In this document: positions 8,669 to 18,034 of the stretch, in pieces
How positions within the stretch are numbered: position 1 is the stretch's first letter
Layout: the number at the start of each line of letters is the position of its first letter
DNA from: Sinorhizobium fredii NGR234
GTDB taxonomy: Bacteria; Pseudomonadota; Alphaproteobacteria; Rhizobiales; Rhizobiaceae
NCBI RefSeq assembly: GCF_000018545.1
Contig: NC_012586.1
Location: forward strand, 434,001 to 498,000
DNA: 64,000 bases
Reading direction: 5' to 3'
The notes under the pieces: model-generated
Database searches by the model: none
What the model was told of the DNA's origin: nothing
What the model saw: only the letters and a program-made list of their open reading frames with translations
Made by a program: the position numbers and the translations under genes

Positions 8669-9847
8669 TCAAGCGGCTTTTTGAGTTGGATCGAAGGTTT
8701 GCCTGGTCCGGAGCATTGTCCACAGGACGGTGACGCGTCGGCGGGCCAAGGCGATGATGGCCTGGGTGTGATGTTTTCCCTCTCGCCGTTTTCGGTCGTA
8801 GAAGGCTTTGGAGAGCGGGTCTCTGGTAGAGACGGCGCAGAAGGCACTCTGGAAGAATACCCGCTTGAGGGCCTTGTCGCCGCCAAATGCGCGGCGCCAG
8901 TTCCTGGATTTTCCGGATTGGCGGATGACGGGGGTCAGGCCTGCGGCGCTGGCCAGGGCGTCGGCCGAGTGGAATCGCTCGATGGTGCCGATGTTGGCGA
9001 TGAGTTCTGCCGACAGCACAGCCCCCATCCCCGGCAGCGAGCGGATGAGGGCGCCGTCAGGGTGGCGCTCGAGCAGGGCCTCCAAGTCGCGGTCGATGCG
9101 GGCGATCGCCTCGCGCGCCCGCAGGGCCTCAGCGGCGAGCTCGCGGATCATGTCGGCGAAGCTGGCCTCGCCGGGAACGGCGATGCTCTGGCCCTCGGCG
9201 GCTTCGAGGGCGCGTTGGGCCAGTGCCTCGACGGCGTGCAGGTGAGGTGTTCGCTTGAGATGCGCCATGAGCCGTTTGAGGCCGGCCCGGCGGATCTCGG
9301 TCGGCGTGACGTAGCGGGTGACAAGGACGAGCGGTCCCTTGGCCGTCAGGTCGAGCCGGCGTTCGAGGCCGGGGTGGATAGCGCCCAGGAGCTGGCGCAT
9401 GCGGGAGATGCGGCGCGTCTGGTCGTCGCTGAGTTCGCGGCGTCGCGTGACTTTGAGGCGCAGTGCGATGGCGGTCTCGTCGTCTGGCAGGATCGGGCGC
9501 AGATCACGCGTCCGGACCAGCTCGGCGATGGTGCGCGCATCGCGCGGGTCGGACTTGCTCTCTCCGCCGGGAAAGCCCTGTCCGGCCCGGTTGACGGCGA
9601 TGCCGGGCACATGGACGAGACGCAACCCCTCGGCCAGGAGGATGGCCTCCAGGAAGCGCGCCAGCGATCCGGTGATGTCCAGCCCTACCACGACATCGCC
9701 GCCGAGGCCGCGCAGGTCGGCGACGAAGCGCTCGATCGCGGCCTGATCGTTATCGACCGCGCGGTCGAGCAGAACCTGCGCGCGCGCATCGAGAGCGCAG
9801 GCCCAATGGGTTTCCTTGGCAACATCTATTCCAACGTAAATCTCCAT
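8669..9847 (-). CDS. IS110-family transposase (DEDD recombinase)
   Basis: 392 residues from the ATG at 9847 (MEIYVGIDVAKETHW); a longer upstream extension has no family similarity. The N-terminal RuvC-like domain shows GIDVAKETHW with the first catalytic Asp, a conserved GLDITGS segment and the SDPRDARTIAELVR segment. The C-terminal Tnp_20 domain has SLPGMGAVLSAELIANIG and the ASAAGLTPVIRQSGKS region with the serine. The protein catalyses excision and insertion guided, in characterised relatives, by a bridge RNA from the element's non-coding end. It appears intact. Confidence 0.95.
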   Translation of the reverse strand: MEIYVGIDVAKETHWACALDARAQVLLDRAVDNDQAAIERFVADLRGLGGDVVVGLDITGSLARFLEAILLAEGLRLVHVPGIAVNRAGQGFPGGESKSDPRDARTIAELVRTRDLRPILPDDETAIALRLKVTRRRELSDDQTRRISRMRQLLGAIHPGLERRLDLTAKGPLVLVTRYVTPTEIRRAGLKRLMAHLKRTPHLHAVEALAQRALEAAEGQSIAVPGEASFADMIRELAAEALRAREAIARIDRDLEALLERHPDGALIRSLPGMGAVLSAELIANIGTIERFHSADALASAAGLTPVIRQSGKSRNWRRAFGGDKALKRVFFQSAFCAVSTRDPLSKAFYDRKRREGKHHTQAIIALARRRVTVLWTMLRTRQTFDPTQKAA

Positions 9848-10050
9848 GACCTCGCATGACGTGGCGACCGCGCAGGCCCGGACACGCCGACATCGCCTTA
9901 CATAGCCATCGCGGGCATCGAGCAATCAGCGGTCGATCCAGGTCGGTGAAGCGGGCGGCTCAGCCGCCGGAGCCATCAAGGACAGCCAGAATGACAACCA
10001 TACCCGCATCACCTGCGCCTCAGCAGCTTCGCACCGCAGTAGGCACTATG
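9848..10050 (-). ncRNA. Candidate bridge-RNA region of the IS110 element
   Basis: About 200 bases upstream of the transposase start have no gene. They contain a compact palindrome (GGCGGCT and AGCCGCC arms at 9954-9960 and 9962-9968) with further GC-rich pairing around it. In the IS110 subgroup the non-coding end upstream of the transposase encodes the bridge RNA, with target- and donor-binding loops. Position and length fit. No conserved loop sequence was verified, so the RNA ends are not defined. Confidence 0.4.
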
Positions 10051-10067
10051 AAAAGGGGTAAGGCGGA

Positions 10068-10841
10068 ATGACCTCGTCCGCTCTGCCGCGCACTCCATCG
10101 TTCCGCCTCGACGGCAAGACAGCGCTTGTCGTCGGTGCGTCGTCGGGGATTGGTCAGGCGGCGGCCGTTGCACTGGCCGAGGCCGGCGCGAATGTCACTC
10201 TCGCCGCTCGCTCGATCGACAAGCTCGAGCGGACCGTGGAAGCATTGCAGCATATGGAACTCAGTGCGACTGCGCTGGCATTGGATGTTGAGGACGTTGA
10301 AGCAACCGAGCTAACCATTGAAAGCGGTGCGGCCTTCGACATTCTGGTCAACAGTGCGGGCCTTGCCTGCCACGGACCAGCGCTCGAGACCACAATTGCC
10401 GACTTCGACACCGTAATGGGGATCAACGTGCGCGGCGCTTATTTCGTGACGCGCGCCGTCGCCCGGAAGCTGGTCGCGACCGGCCGCACTGGCTCGCTCA
10501 TCAATATCTCCTCGCAGATGGCGCATGTCGGCGGCATCGACCGCGCGGTCTACAGTGCCACCAAGCATGCCGTCGAAGGCTTCACGAAGTCTATGGCGAT
10601 CGAGTGGGGCATGCACGGCATTCGCGTGAATACCATTTGTCCGACTTTCATCCGGACCCCGCTCGCCGAACGGACCTTTGCCAATCCCGAACGCGTCCGC
10701 TGGATCGAGGAGAAGATCAAGCTCGGCCGCATCGGCGAGCTGGAGGACATCATGGGTCCCGTGACGTTTCTCGCCTCCGAGGCGGCCGCCATGATCACGG
10801 GATCCGCACTCATGGTCGATGGTGGTTGGACCGCCGACTGA
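10068..10841 (+). CDS. SDR-family oxidoreductase
   Basis: 257 residues, classical SDR. It has the cofactor motif GASSGIG near residue 24, NSAG, catalytic Ser in NISSQ and YSATK (Tyr/Lys). The C-terminal MVDGGWTAD tail is typical. GGGGTAAGGCGG precedes the ATG. It is 22 bases upstream of pntA and was probably co-transcribed with the HisD-like gene before the IS110 insertion. It may perform a companion alcohol oxidation; in sulfopropanediol degradation an SDR (HpsO) acts with HpsN. That parallel is suggestive only. Confidence 0.92.
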   Translation: MTSSALPRTPSFRLDGKTALVVGASSGIGQAAAVALAEAGANVTLAARSIDKLERTVEALQHMELSATALALDVEDVEATELTIESGAAFDILVNSAGLACHGPALETTIADFDTVMGINVRGAYFVTRAVARKLVATGRTGSLINISSQMAHVGGIDRAVYSATKHAVEGFTKSMAIEWGMHGIRVNTICPTFIRTPLAERTFANPERVRWIEEKIKLGRIGELEDIMGPVTFLASEAAAMITGSALMVDGGWTAD

Positions 10842-10863
10842 TCACATCAACAGGGACAAGCCG

Positions 10864-12438
10864 ATGAAAATAGCCACACCGAGCGAGGTGTTTGGGGGCG
10901 AGGCGCGCGTCGCCATGACTCCGGACAGCGCCTTGCACCTGCAGAAGTTGGGATACGAATGTCTCATCGAGACTGGAGCCGGGAAACTCGCCGGATATTC
11001 GGATGACGCCTATCGCGCGGCTGGCGTAAAGGTTGTGGAGGATCCGAGTGCCCTCTATGCCGCCGGTGACGTGATCGCCAAGGTGCGGCCGCCGGAACCT
11101 TCCGAGGTTGCGCACCTGCTGCCCGGCCAGACTTTGATTTCGTTCTTCTACCCCGCACAGAATAATGAATTGCTGGAGCTTGCGCGTTCCAATGGCGCCA
11201 ACATCATAGCGATGGACATGGTGCCGCGTATTTCGCGCGCCCAGAAGATGGACGCCCTATCTTCCATGGCCAATATCGCCGGCTATCGCGCGGTGATCGA
11301 GGCTGGCAGCAATTTCGGCCGGTTCTTTACCGGTCAGGTCACGGCCGCGGGAAAGGTACCGCCGGCCAAGGTGCTGATCATCGGCGCCGGCGTCGCGGGT
11401 CTTGCGGCAATCGGCACGGCGACCTCGCTCGGTGCAGTCACCTATGCCTTTGACGTGCGCCCTGAGGTTGCCGAACAGATAGAGTCCATGGGCGCCGAGT
11501 TCGTCTATCTGGACTTCCCCGACCAGCAGCAAGATGGCGCGGCCACCGGCGGCTATGCCGCTCCCTCCTCGCCGGAGTTCCGCGAGAAGCAGCTGGCAAA
11601 GTTCCGGGAAATGGCGCCGGAGATCGACATCGTCATCACCACGGCGCTGATCCCTGGCAGGGCCGCGCCAAAGCTCTGGCTCGCCGACATGGTAGCGGCG
11701 ATGAAGCCAGGTTCTGTCGTGGTCGACCTTGCGGCCGAACGCGGCGGCAATTGCGACCTGACGGTTCCCGACCAGAAAGTCGTGTCGGCGAATGGTGTGA
11801 CCGTCATTGGTTACACGGATTTTCCGAGCCGTATGGCCGCGCAGGCCTCGACGCTCTATGCGACGAACGTCCGCCACATGGTCAGCGACCTGACGCCTGC
11901 GAAGGACGGCGTGATTGTCCACAACATGGACGACGACGTCATCCGCGGTGCGACGGTCACCAAGGATGGCGAGATCACCTATCCGCCACCACCGCCGAAG
12001 ATCCAGGCGATCGCCGCGCAGAAGCCAAGGGAAAAGGTCAAGGAGCTGACGCCAGAGGAAAAGCGAGCCGCCGAGGTTGCCGCCTTCAAGGCGCAGACGA
12101 AGACCCAGGGTATCCTGCTGTTCGTCGCGACGGCTCTACTGCTCGTAGTCGGCGCTGTGGCGCCTGCCAGCTTTATGGGCCATTTCGTGGTCTTCGTACT
12201 TTCCTGCTTCGTCGGCTTCCAGGTCATCTGGAATGTCAGCCACTCCCTCCACACGCCGCTGATGGCGGTGACGAACGCAGTGTCCGGTATCGTCATCCTC
12301 GGCGCGCTCCTTCAGATCGGCTCGGGCAATTGGCTCGTGGTCACGCTCGCAGCCCTTTCGGTGCTTGTCGCCACGATCAACATTGTCGGCGGGTTCCTTG
12401 TGACACGTCGCATGCTCGCCATGTTCCAGAAGTCTTGA
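10864..12438 (+). CDS. pntA: Proton-translocating NAD(P) transhydrogenase subunit alpha
   Basis: 524 residues from the ATG at 10864. The N-terminal NAD(H)-binding domain dI resembles alanine dehydrogenase and contains the Rossmann motif [11 protein letters not shown] near residue 175. The C-terminal third (from about residue 415) has four hydrophobic segments of the membrane domain. This is the fused E. coli-type alpha subunit; many alphaproteobacteria split it into two genes. With PntB it uses the proton gradient to move hydride between NADH and NADP. Location after two catabolic dehydrogenases suggests it balances the NADH they produce. Confidence 0.95.
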   Translation: MKIATPSEVFGGEARVAMTPDSALHLQKLGYECLIETGAGKLAGYSDDAYRAAGVKVVEDPSALYAAGDVIAKVRPPEPSEVAHLLPGQTLISFFYPAQNNELLELARSNGANIIAMDMVPRISRAQKMDALSSMANIAGYRAVIEAGSNFGRFFTGQVTAAGKVPPAKVLIIGAGVAGLAAIGTATSLGAVTYAFDVRPEVAEQIESMGAEFVYLDFPDQQQDGAATGGYAAPSSPEFREKQLAKFREMAPEIDIVITTALIPGRAAPKLWLADMVAAMKPGSVVVDLAAERGGNCDLTVPDQKVVSANGVTVIGYTDFPSRMAAQASTLYATNVRHMVSDLTPAKDGVIVHNMDDDVIRGATVTKDGEITYPPPPPKIQAIAAQKPREKVKELTPEEKRAAEVAAFKAQTKTQGILLFVATALLLVVGAVAPASFMGHFVVFVLSCFVGFQVIWNVSHSLHTPLMAVTNAVSGIVILGALLQIGSGNWLVVTLAALSVLVATINIVGGFLVTRRMLAMFQKS

Positions 12439-12454
12439 ATTCGGGCCCACAATC

Positions 12455-13900
12455 ATGACCATCGGTATCGTTTCGGCCGCCTATATCTCTGCGGCAGTTC
12501 TCTTCATCCTGTCGCTAGGCGGCCTGTCCGGCCAGGAAAGCGCCAAGCGCGCCGTCTGGTACGGCATTGCCGGCATGGCGCTTGCCGTCGTCGCCACCGT
12601 CTTCGGCCCCATGATCGACAAGTCCGTCGGCACCTGGTTCATCATTCTCCTGATGATTGCCGGCGGCTCCGTGCTCGGCACTTATGTCGCACGCCGCGTC
12701 CAGATGACCGAGATGCCGCAGCTTGTCGCCGCACTCCATTCCTTCGTCGGCCTTGCCGCCGTATTCATCGGCTTCAACGCCCATATCGAGGCGGGTCAGG
12801 TCGCCGGCATGGACGAGGCGGCGCGCGCGGCCCTTTCCGGCTTTGCCGGCATCCTCGCCCACAAAACTCCGGTCGAACTGGCCATCATGAAGGTCGAGGT
12901 CTTCCTCGGCGTCTTTATCGGCGCCGTTACCTTCACCGGCTCCGTGATCGCCTTCGGCAAGCTCGCCGGCAAGGTCGAAGGCAAGGCGAAGAAGCTGCCG
13001 GGCGGTCATTTCCTTAACGCTGGGGCGGTGGGACTGTCGCTGGCCTTGCTCGTGCTCTACTTCTATGGTGCCGACGTCTGGGCGCTCGTCGCCATGACGG
13101 CTCTCGCCTTCTTCATCGGCTATCACCTGATAATGGGCATCGGCGGCGCCGACATGCCGGTCGTCGTCTCGATGCTGAACTCCTATTCCGGCTGGGCGGC
13201 CGCCGCGATCGGCTTTACCCTTGGGAACGATCTTCTGATCGTCACCGGCGCGCTGGTCGGCTCTTCCGGTGCGATCCTCTCCTACATCATGTGCAAGGCG
13301 ATGAACCGTTCGTTTGTTTCCGTCATCTTCGGTGGCTTCGGCGCGACGAGTGGCCCGCAGATGCAAATTGCAGGTGAGCAGATCGCGATCGATACCGATG
13401 GTGTCGCCGCCGCCCTCAACGATGCCGACAGCATCATCATCGTGCCGGGTTATGGCATGGCGGTGGCCCAGGCGCAGCAATCGGTCTCCGAACTCACGCG
13501 CAAACTGCGTGCTTCCGGCAAGACCGTACGCTTCGCCATCCACCCCGTCGCCGGTCGCCTGCCCGGCCACATGAACGTGCTGCTCGCAGAAGCCAAGGTT
13601 CCCTACGACATCGTGCTGGAGATGGACGAGATCAACGAGGACTTCCCGAACACGGACGTCGTGATCGTCGTCGGCTCCAACGACATCGTCAATCCGGCCG
13701 CCCAGGAAGACCCAAACTCGCCGATCGCTGGCATGCCGGTCCTCGAAGTCTGGAAAGCCAAGCAGGTGTTCGTGTCCAAGCGCGGCCAGGGCACCGGATA
13801 CTCCGGCATTGAGAATCCACTCTTCTACAAGGACAACGCGCGCATGTTCTACGGGGATGCCAAGAAGAGTATCGATCTCTTGTTACCCACCATCGTTTAA
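12455..13900 (+). CDS. pntB: Proton-translocating NAD(P) transhydrogenase subunit beta
   Basis: 481 residues. The first about 270 residues hold some eight or nine membrane helices of dII. The rest is the NADP(H)-binding domain dIII, with [14 protein letters not shown] and the characteristic [18 protein letters not shown] segment near residue 410. It lies 16 bases after pntA, so the two are co-translated. The operon ends here; the next 128 bases before the convergent LacI gene show no clear terminator. Confidence 0.96.
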   Translation: MTIGIVSAAYISAAVLFILSLGGLSGQESAKRAVWYGIAGMALAVVATVFGPMIDKSVGTWFIILLMIAGGSVLGTYVARRVQMTEMPQLVAALHSFVGLAAVFIGFNAHIEAGQVAGMDEAARAALSGFAGILAHKTPVELAIMKVEVFLGVFIGAVTFTGSVIAFGKLAGKVEGKAKKLPGGHFLNAGAVGLSLALLVLYFYGADVWALVAMTALAFFIGYHLIMGIGGADMPVVVSMLNSYSGWAAAAIGFTLGNDLLIVTGALVGSSGAILSYIMCKAMNRSFVSVIFGGFGATSGPQMQIAGEQIAIDTDGVAAALNDADSIIIVPGYGMAVAQAQQSVSELTRKLRASGKTVRFAIHPVAGRLPGHMNVLLAEAKVPYDIVLEMDEINEDFPNTDVVIVVGSNDIVNPAAQEDPNSPIAGMPVLEVWKAKQVFVSKRGQGTGYSGIENPLFYKDNARMFYGDAKKSIDLLLPTIV

Positions 13901-14028
13901 CCGCCACAAGCGCAACAAAGGAGTTATCGATCGCTTGAACGAAACGCCAATTGATTGATTATTTTTGCTGAGCTCACAGAGAAATGCCCGGCGTTGAAGG
14001 AGCAGTCAAAGCTCAACCTCGGGTTTAT

Positions 14029-15129
14029 TCATTCAGCTTTTCGCGGCTCCCGTGCAGTAGATCCTCTCTCGACTAGCGGTGCTTGAATGAGATGGAGCGA
14101 ATTTCCAGCGAGGTGCTCTCCATCAACCATGCGCGCGAGTTGGTCCATAGCCCTGCCAATCATCGCATCTCCGTCCTGTCGAACTGTGGTCAGGTCAAAA
14201 CTTGGCCAAGCCGCAGCCGGGATGTCATCAAACCCCGCGACAAGCACGTCGTCAGGTACTGATAATCCGAGTGCTTTTACTGCCTCCATTGCACCGATTG
14301 CCATTAAATCATTAGCGCAGAATATGGCATCAGGTGGTTTTCGAGAGGAAAGTAGCTTTTTGGCTGCTATGAAGGCCTCGTCGTGTCGGAAATCTCCGTA
14401 AGCCATAGCCACGTCGCTGATGCCATTTTGCATAAGGCCGCTTAGATACCCGGCAAAACGGTCCTCGCTTGCGAGGTTACCCTTTTTGCCTCCGATGTAG
14501 GCAAAGCGCCGCGCCCCACGTTTCAAGAAAAGGGCTGCGATCTGCCGTCCGCCCTCCACATTATCGCTGCAGATCGACGCAACCCATTCGTTGGAGAGCT
14601 TGTTATTGAACAAGACCACCGGCGTGTGCATCTTGGCGCAACGCTCTGCTGCCTCCGCCGAAACAATCGACAGGGCTGAGACGATACCATCTACCCGGTA
14701 ACTTAGTATATCCGGGATTATCTCATCGATGTATTCACCGTGGTTCACCGAGAAAAGCATAACGTTCGAACCAGATTTTTGGACCGCATGGGAGAGTTTT
14801 TCTACCACCCCCGCGTAAAATGGGTTGTACAAACCTCCGCTTACAATGGCGATCAAAGACGATTTGTGCGTCAGCATTATCTTCGGGATGATACTTGGCC
14901 CGTAGCCCAATTCGTCGGCCGCCTTCATCACTTTTTCCCGCGTCTTCGCAGAAACACTGGCCCCCTCGGTGAATGTGCGGGAAACCGCCGACTGCGAGAC
15001 CCCTGCGAGCCTCGCTACGTCGATAGACGACGCGTACTTCTTTCGAGAAGGTCCGCTATCCAAGGCTTTTGCGCTTTTTTTCAACTCGCGTCCGATCCGC
15101 TGAATTCTTATCGAGTCAGAAAATAGCAT
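14029..15129 (-). CDS. LacI-family regulator, probable repressor of the TGCAWWGCWATGCA regulon
   Basis: 366 residues. The DNA-binding domain is preceded by an unusual basic extension of about 36 residues; helix-turn-helix at about 37-57 (DVARLAGVSQSAVSRTF), then hinge and effector domain (FAYIGGKKG, CANDLMAIGAMEA, VAGFDDIPAAAW). The start at 15129 has no strong ribosome-binding site. An operator copy lies 49 bases upstream, in the divergent gap to the IolE-like gene. That makes this protein the best candidate for the regulator of all five operator copies. The inducer is probably an intermediate of the cyclitol pathway. Confidence 0.93.
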   Translation of the reverse strand: MLFSDSIRIQRIGRELKKSAKALDSGPSRKKYASSIDVARLAGVSQSAVSRTFTEGASVSAKTREKVMKAADELGYGPSIIPKIMLTHKSSLIAIVSGGLYNPFYAGVVEKLSHAVQKSGSNVMLFSVNHGEYIDEIIPDILSYRVDGIVSALSIVSAEAAERCAKMHTPVVLFNNKLSNEWVASICSDNVEGGRQIAALFLKRGARRFAYIGGKKGNLASEDRFAGYLSGLMQNGISDVAMAYGDFRHDEAFIAAKKLLSSRKPPDAIFCANDLMAIGAMEAVKALGLSVPDDVLVAGFDDIPAAAWPSFDLTTVRQDGDAMIGRAMDQLARMVDGEHLAGNSLHLIQAPLVERGSTAREPRKAE

Positions 15130-15177
15130 AGGACACAGGAATTCCTAGCCATATCGTGGGTAGCTATTCATAAACAT

Positions 15178-15191
15178 TGCATTGCTATGCA
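15178..15191. promoter_or_regulatory. LacI-type operator, copy 3 (divergent lacI / iolE-like promoter)
   Basis: TGCATTGCTATGCA, embedded in the larger palindrome TTGCATTGCTATGCAA. It sits 49 bases from the LacI start and 60 bases from the IolE-like start, so it can control both genes. Confidence 0.78.
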
Positions 15192-15250
15192 AAAGAGGGT
15201 AGATGGTTGCAAGGCCAGCGAATGGACCGTTGGAAAATGGAGGATTTCCT

Positions 15251-16138
15251 ATGCATGTAAAACTTGCGAACGCCCCAGTATCCTGGGGCGTCGATTATGC
15301 CGACGATGCGAAGAACCCGCCTTGGCCGAAGATCATGGACGAGATCGCGGAGGCTGGCTATAGCTACACCGAGCTCGGTCCCTATGGCTTCTACCCGACC
15401 GAGCCCAAAAGGCTGGCGAGCGAATTCCAAAGTCGAGGGCTGACCGTCGAAGCAGGGTTCGTCTTCCAAATTCTTCACGATCCGGCGAAAACGGATACCG
15501 TGCTCGACAACGCGGCGCGGACTGTACAACTGCTTTCGGCCGTAGGCGGCCGCTATCTTGTAACAATCGACCACATCTCCGAAGAGAGAATGGCGACGGC
15601 AGGCCGTCGCGACCTCGCCAAGAAGCTGAGCGAGAGCCAATTCGAGCACATGATCGGGCTTATCGATCGTATCGCCGACATCGCGCTTGCTGCCGGTGTG
15701 AAGCCTGTGGTTCACCAGCACGCGGGCTGCTACATCGAGTTCGAGGACGAGATTGAAGGTGTCCTTCAGCGGCTAGATCCCGAGCGTGTCGGCATCTGCA
15801 TCGACACCGGCCACATGGCATATGCCGGCATCGATCCTGTCGCCTTCTATGAGCGCCATGCGAAGCGGGTGCAATATTTCCATTTCAAGGACATCGATCC
15901 CGAGGTTCACAAGCGCGTTCTCGCCGAGAAGGTTCCGTTCCTCGCCGCAGTCGAACAGAAGATCTTCTGCCCAATGGGGGTTGGCGTGGTCGATTGGGAA
16001 AAACTGGCCAAGGCCTTCAAGACGTATGGGTATGACGGTGCGGCCAACATCGAACAGGACATCGATCCCACGATTTCCTTCGACCCACTCGGTGACGCTC
16101 GAAAGAGCCTTGCCTATCTTAAGTCGGCGGGTTTCTGA
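15251..16138 (+). CDS. Sugar phosphate isomerase/epimerase-type TIM barrel protein (inosose dehydratase IolE-like)
   Basis: 295 residues from the ATG at 15251, preceded by GGAGGA at ideal spacing; a longer frame from 15203 is not needed. The xylose-isomerase-like barrel shows NAPVSWGV at the N-terminus, TELGPYG, KPVVHQHAG with metal/catalytic His residues, CIDTGHMAYAG and HFKDID, all as in IolE. In the inositol pathway IolE dehydrates 2-keto-myo-inositol to the diketone cleaved by IolD, and an IolD homologue lies 1.9 kb away. An epimerase role is the alternative. First gene downstream of operator copy 3. Confidence 0.85.
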   Translation: MHVKLANAPVSWGVDYADDAKNPPWPKIMDEIAEAGYSYTELGPYGFYPTEPKRLASEFQSRGLTVEAGFVFQILHDPAKTDTVLDNAARTVQLLSAVGGRYLVTIDHISEERMATAGRRDLAKKLSESQFEHMIGLIDRIADIALAAGVKPVVHQHAGCYIEFEDEIEGVLQRLDPERVGICIDTGHMAYAGIDPVAFYERHAKRVQYFHFKDIDPEVHKRVLAEKVPFLAAVEQKIFCPMGVGVVDWEKLAKAFKTYGYDGAANIEQDIDPTISFDPLGDARKSLAYLKSAGF

Positions 16139-16145
16139 CCAGTTT

Positions 16146-16167
16146 GCGGGCGGCTTGTGCCGCCCGC
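16146..16167 (+). promoter_or_regulatory. Intercistronic hairpin between IolE-like and binding-protein-like genes
   Basis: Perfect nine-base stem GCGGGCGGC / GCCGCCCGC with TTGT loop, without a T-run. It may attenuate transcription or stabilise the upstream message. Confidence 0.5.
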
Positions 16168-16220
16168 CTCACAAGCGGCTGTCAGCCGCCGGAGTTCGAT
16201 TCGGAGGGTAGGGCTTACCT

Positions 16221-17114
16221 ATGAGCAAGAAACTGAAATTCTACGCGGTCACACATGACATCCTCGGGGACGTCTTCTGGGAGGTGTTCCGCCGCGGACT
16301 GCTGGACGCCGCTGCGCGGTTCGATGTCGATGTCGAGCATCTGCGCCCCGGCAAATTTTCTCCCGAGATCCAGGCTGGCCTAATTGACGGCGCTCGTCAT
16401 GCCCGTCCCGACGGGATCATCTCGACGGTGCCTGACGTCGCAGCAGTGGAAGGTGCGCTCAAAGCGGCGATTGCGGACGGGATACCCGTCATCTGCGTCA
16501 ACGCGAAGGACAGCCGACCGGAAGGTGAACGCATTCCGTACCTGTTCTACATTGGCGGTGACGATTTCAACGCCGGCGAACTTGCTGGCCGGTACCTGCT
16601 CGAGCACGTGAAGCCGCGAGCGGCGATGTGTGTCGATCACTACCTCTACCAGCACATCTGCCATAGCGACCGCTGGCATGGCTTCAAGAGCGCCTTCGAC
16701 AAGGCTGGCGTGCCGGCGGAACGGCTGCGCGTTCCTGGCGGGCAGCCTGAAGAGTGCGCCGAGGCCGTGGCCAAATATATGGAAAGCAATCCGAATGTGG
16801 ACGCTGTCCTGACACTCGGCCCTCCGGGCGCGCAAGCCGTTCTTGATGCTGAAGCCATCGTTGGCGCCGGGCGGACCTGGAAGCACCTGACTTTTGACGT
16901 CGCCCAGCTTCAGCTTGACGGCATTCGCTCCGGCCGCATCATGGCGACGATCGATAGCCAGCAATATCTGCAGGGGTTTCTGGCAGTGCAGCACATGTGG
17001 ATGCACAAGACCCAAGGCTTCACTCTCGCGGCGGATATCTATACCGGGCCCGCGATCGTGGACCTGTCGAATATCGATGAAGCAGAGCAGGGCGTGAAGG
17101 CTGGCACGCGGTAA
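16221..17114 (+). CDS. Periplasmic-binding-protein-like sugar-binding protein without signal peptide
   Basis: 297 residues with the type I sugar-binding fold seen in ribose-type binding proteins and LacI effector domains (YIGGDDFNAGELAGRYLLEH, HSDRWHGFKSAF, VLTLGPPGAQAVLDA, MATIDSQQYLQGF). The protein begins MSKKLKFYAV, straight into the first beta strand. An in-frame TAG lies nine bases before the ATG, so no signal peptide can be encoded. It also has no helix-turn-helix. It is either a cytoplasmic ligand-binding protein or a binding protein that lost export. It lies between the IolE-like gene and a convergent lactonase gene, ending at a terminator. Confidence 0.85.
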   Translation: MSKKLKFYAVTHDILGDVFWEVFRRGLLDAAARFDVDVEHLRPGKFSPEIQAGLIDGARHARPDGIISTVPDVAAVEGALKAAIADGIPVICVNAKDSRPEGERIPYLFYIGGDDFNAGELAGRYLLEHVKPRAAMCVDHYLYQHICHSDRWHGFKSAFDKAGVPAERLRVPGGQPEECAEAVAKYMESNPNVDAVLTLGPPGAQAVLDAEAIVGAGRTWKHLTFDVAQLQLDGIRSGRIMATIDSQQYLQGFLAVQHMWMHKTQGFTLAADIYTGPAIVDLSNIDEAEQGVKAGTR

Positions 17115-17121
17115 GGAAAAA

Positions 17122-17144
17122 CCCGGGCGGTTCAGCCGCCCGGG
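17122..17144. terminator. Bidirectional terminator between convergent genes
   Basis: Nine-base perfect stem CCCGGGCGG / CCGCCCGGG with TTCAG loop, flanked by AAAAA on the left and CTTTCG on the right. It lies between the stop of the binding-protein-like gene (17114) and the stop of the convergent lactonase (17152). Confidence 0.8.
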
Positions 17145-17151
17145 CTTTCGT

Positions 17152-18024
17152 CTATCCGAAGAGATGAGGCTGAAGTCCCCGAACTCCGGGCTCTACGACA
17201 AATAAATCACCGGAATGCGGCTGGGCTTTTCGTCCGCTCTCGTCCAACAGTCGTTTTGTTGTAATGATGACCAGGTGCTGCAGATCGGGCCCCGCGAAGA
17301 CGCATGACGTTACCTGCGTGGCCGGCAGGATCACCCTCCCGATCCGCTTTCCCTCTGCCGAGAAGTGATGCACCGCCGCACCGCCGAATTCGGCAATCCA
17401 CAGGCCGCCTTCCGAGTCGATCGCAACGCCGTCGGGAATGCCGGTAAAATCACTGACATCGATGAATACTTCGCGATTGCTGATCGCACCTGTGCCGGCG
17501 TCGTATTGGAAGCGCCAGACCTGCTTCGTGACGCTATCGGCGAACACCATGCCCTTACTGTCAGGCAGCCAAGCCATGGTGTTCGGGACGCTGACCTCGC
17601 TCAGGACTTCGCTGACAGAACCATCCTTTTCCAACCGGTAGAGGCACCCCGAGGGAAAGCGGCCGAGCGTGGAAATGGAGCCGATCCAGAACCGCCCTTC
17701 CGGATCGCATTTGCCTTCATTCAGCCGATGATCAGGTTTGTTTGGTTCCGGGTCGGTCACAAATTCAATGGCTCCCGACTCCGGCTCGATCATATGGATG
17801 CCGTTTTGCAGGCCAGCAATCAGCCGGCCGTCTTTCGCAAGCGCTAGCGCTCCGCCCAGTGCCGGAAGCTCCAGCACTCGGTCGTTGCCCGAGCTCCATT
17901 CGTAAGCATGGAGTTTCTTGCCGATGATATCCATAAAGAAGAGGGTGTTCCGGTCTGGATCCCAGACCGGGCACTCTCCGAGCTCCGTTTGAGCGGCAAG
18001 CAGCAGCTTCGGTTCGAGGCTCAT
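17152..18024 (-). CDS. SMP-30/gluconolactonase-family lactonase
   Basis: 290 residues from the ATG at 18024, preceded by GAGGAG; an upstream extension to 18069 overlaps iolD and is unlikely. The six-bladed propeller metal ligands are present: Glu in ELGECPVWD near residue 15, Asn in SVPNTMAW and Asp in IPDGVAIDSEGG. Family members hydrolyse sugar-acid lactones. It follows iolD by 10 bases on the same strand, so it is in the iolD operon. A lactone could come from dehydrogenase action on a sugar, which hints that the pathway is not simple myo-inositol use. Confidence 0.92.
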   Translation of the reverse strand: MSLEPKLLLAAQTELGECPVWDPDRNTLFFMDIIGKKLHAYEWSSGNDRVLELPALGGALALAKDGRLIAGLQNGIHMIEPESGAIEFVTDPEPNKPDHRLNEGKCDPEGRFWIGSISTLGRFPSGCLYRLEKDGSVSEVLSEVSVPNTMAWLPDSKGMVFADSVTKQVWRFQYDAGTGAISNREVFIDVSDFTGIPDGVAIDSEGGLWIAEFGGAAVHHFSAEGKRIGRVILPATQVTSCVFAGPDLQHLVIITTKRLLDESGRKAQPHSGDLFVVEPGVRGLQPHLFG

Positions 18025-18034
18025 CGGTATCTCC

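Larger units (their letters stand above)
8661..10055 (-). mobile_element. IS110-family insertion sequence (boundaries approximate)
   Basis: The element holds one transposase gene (8669-9847, minus strand) and about 200 bases of non-coding DNA before its start. It lies between the HisD-like gene and an SDR that probably once formed one operon. IS110 elements lack terminal inverted repeats and target duplications, so the exact ends cannot be read from one copy. The left limit is set just after the hisD-like stop at 8660 and the right limit before the SDR ribosome-binding region near 10056. Confidence 0.7.

Noticed and set aside
8660..9859. A 399-codon plus-strand frame across the IS110 transposase
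   Set aside because: Fully antisense to a transposase with intact family motifs; no motif of its own.
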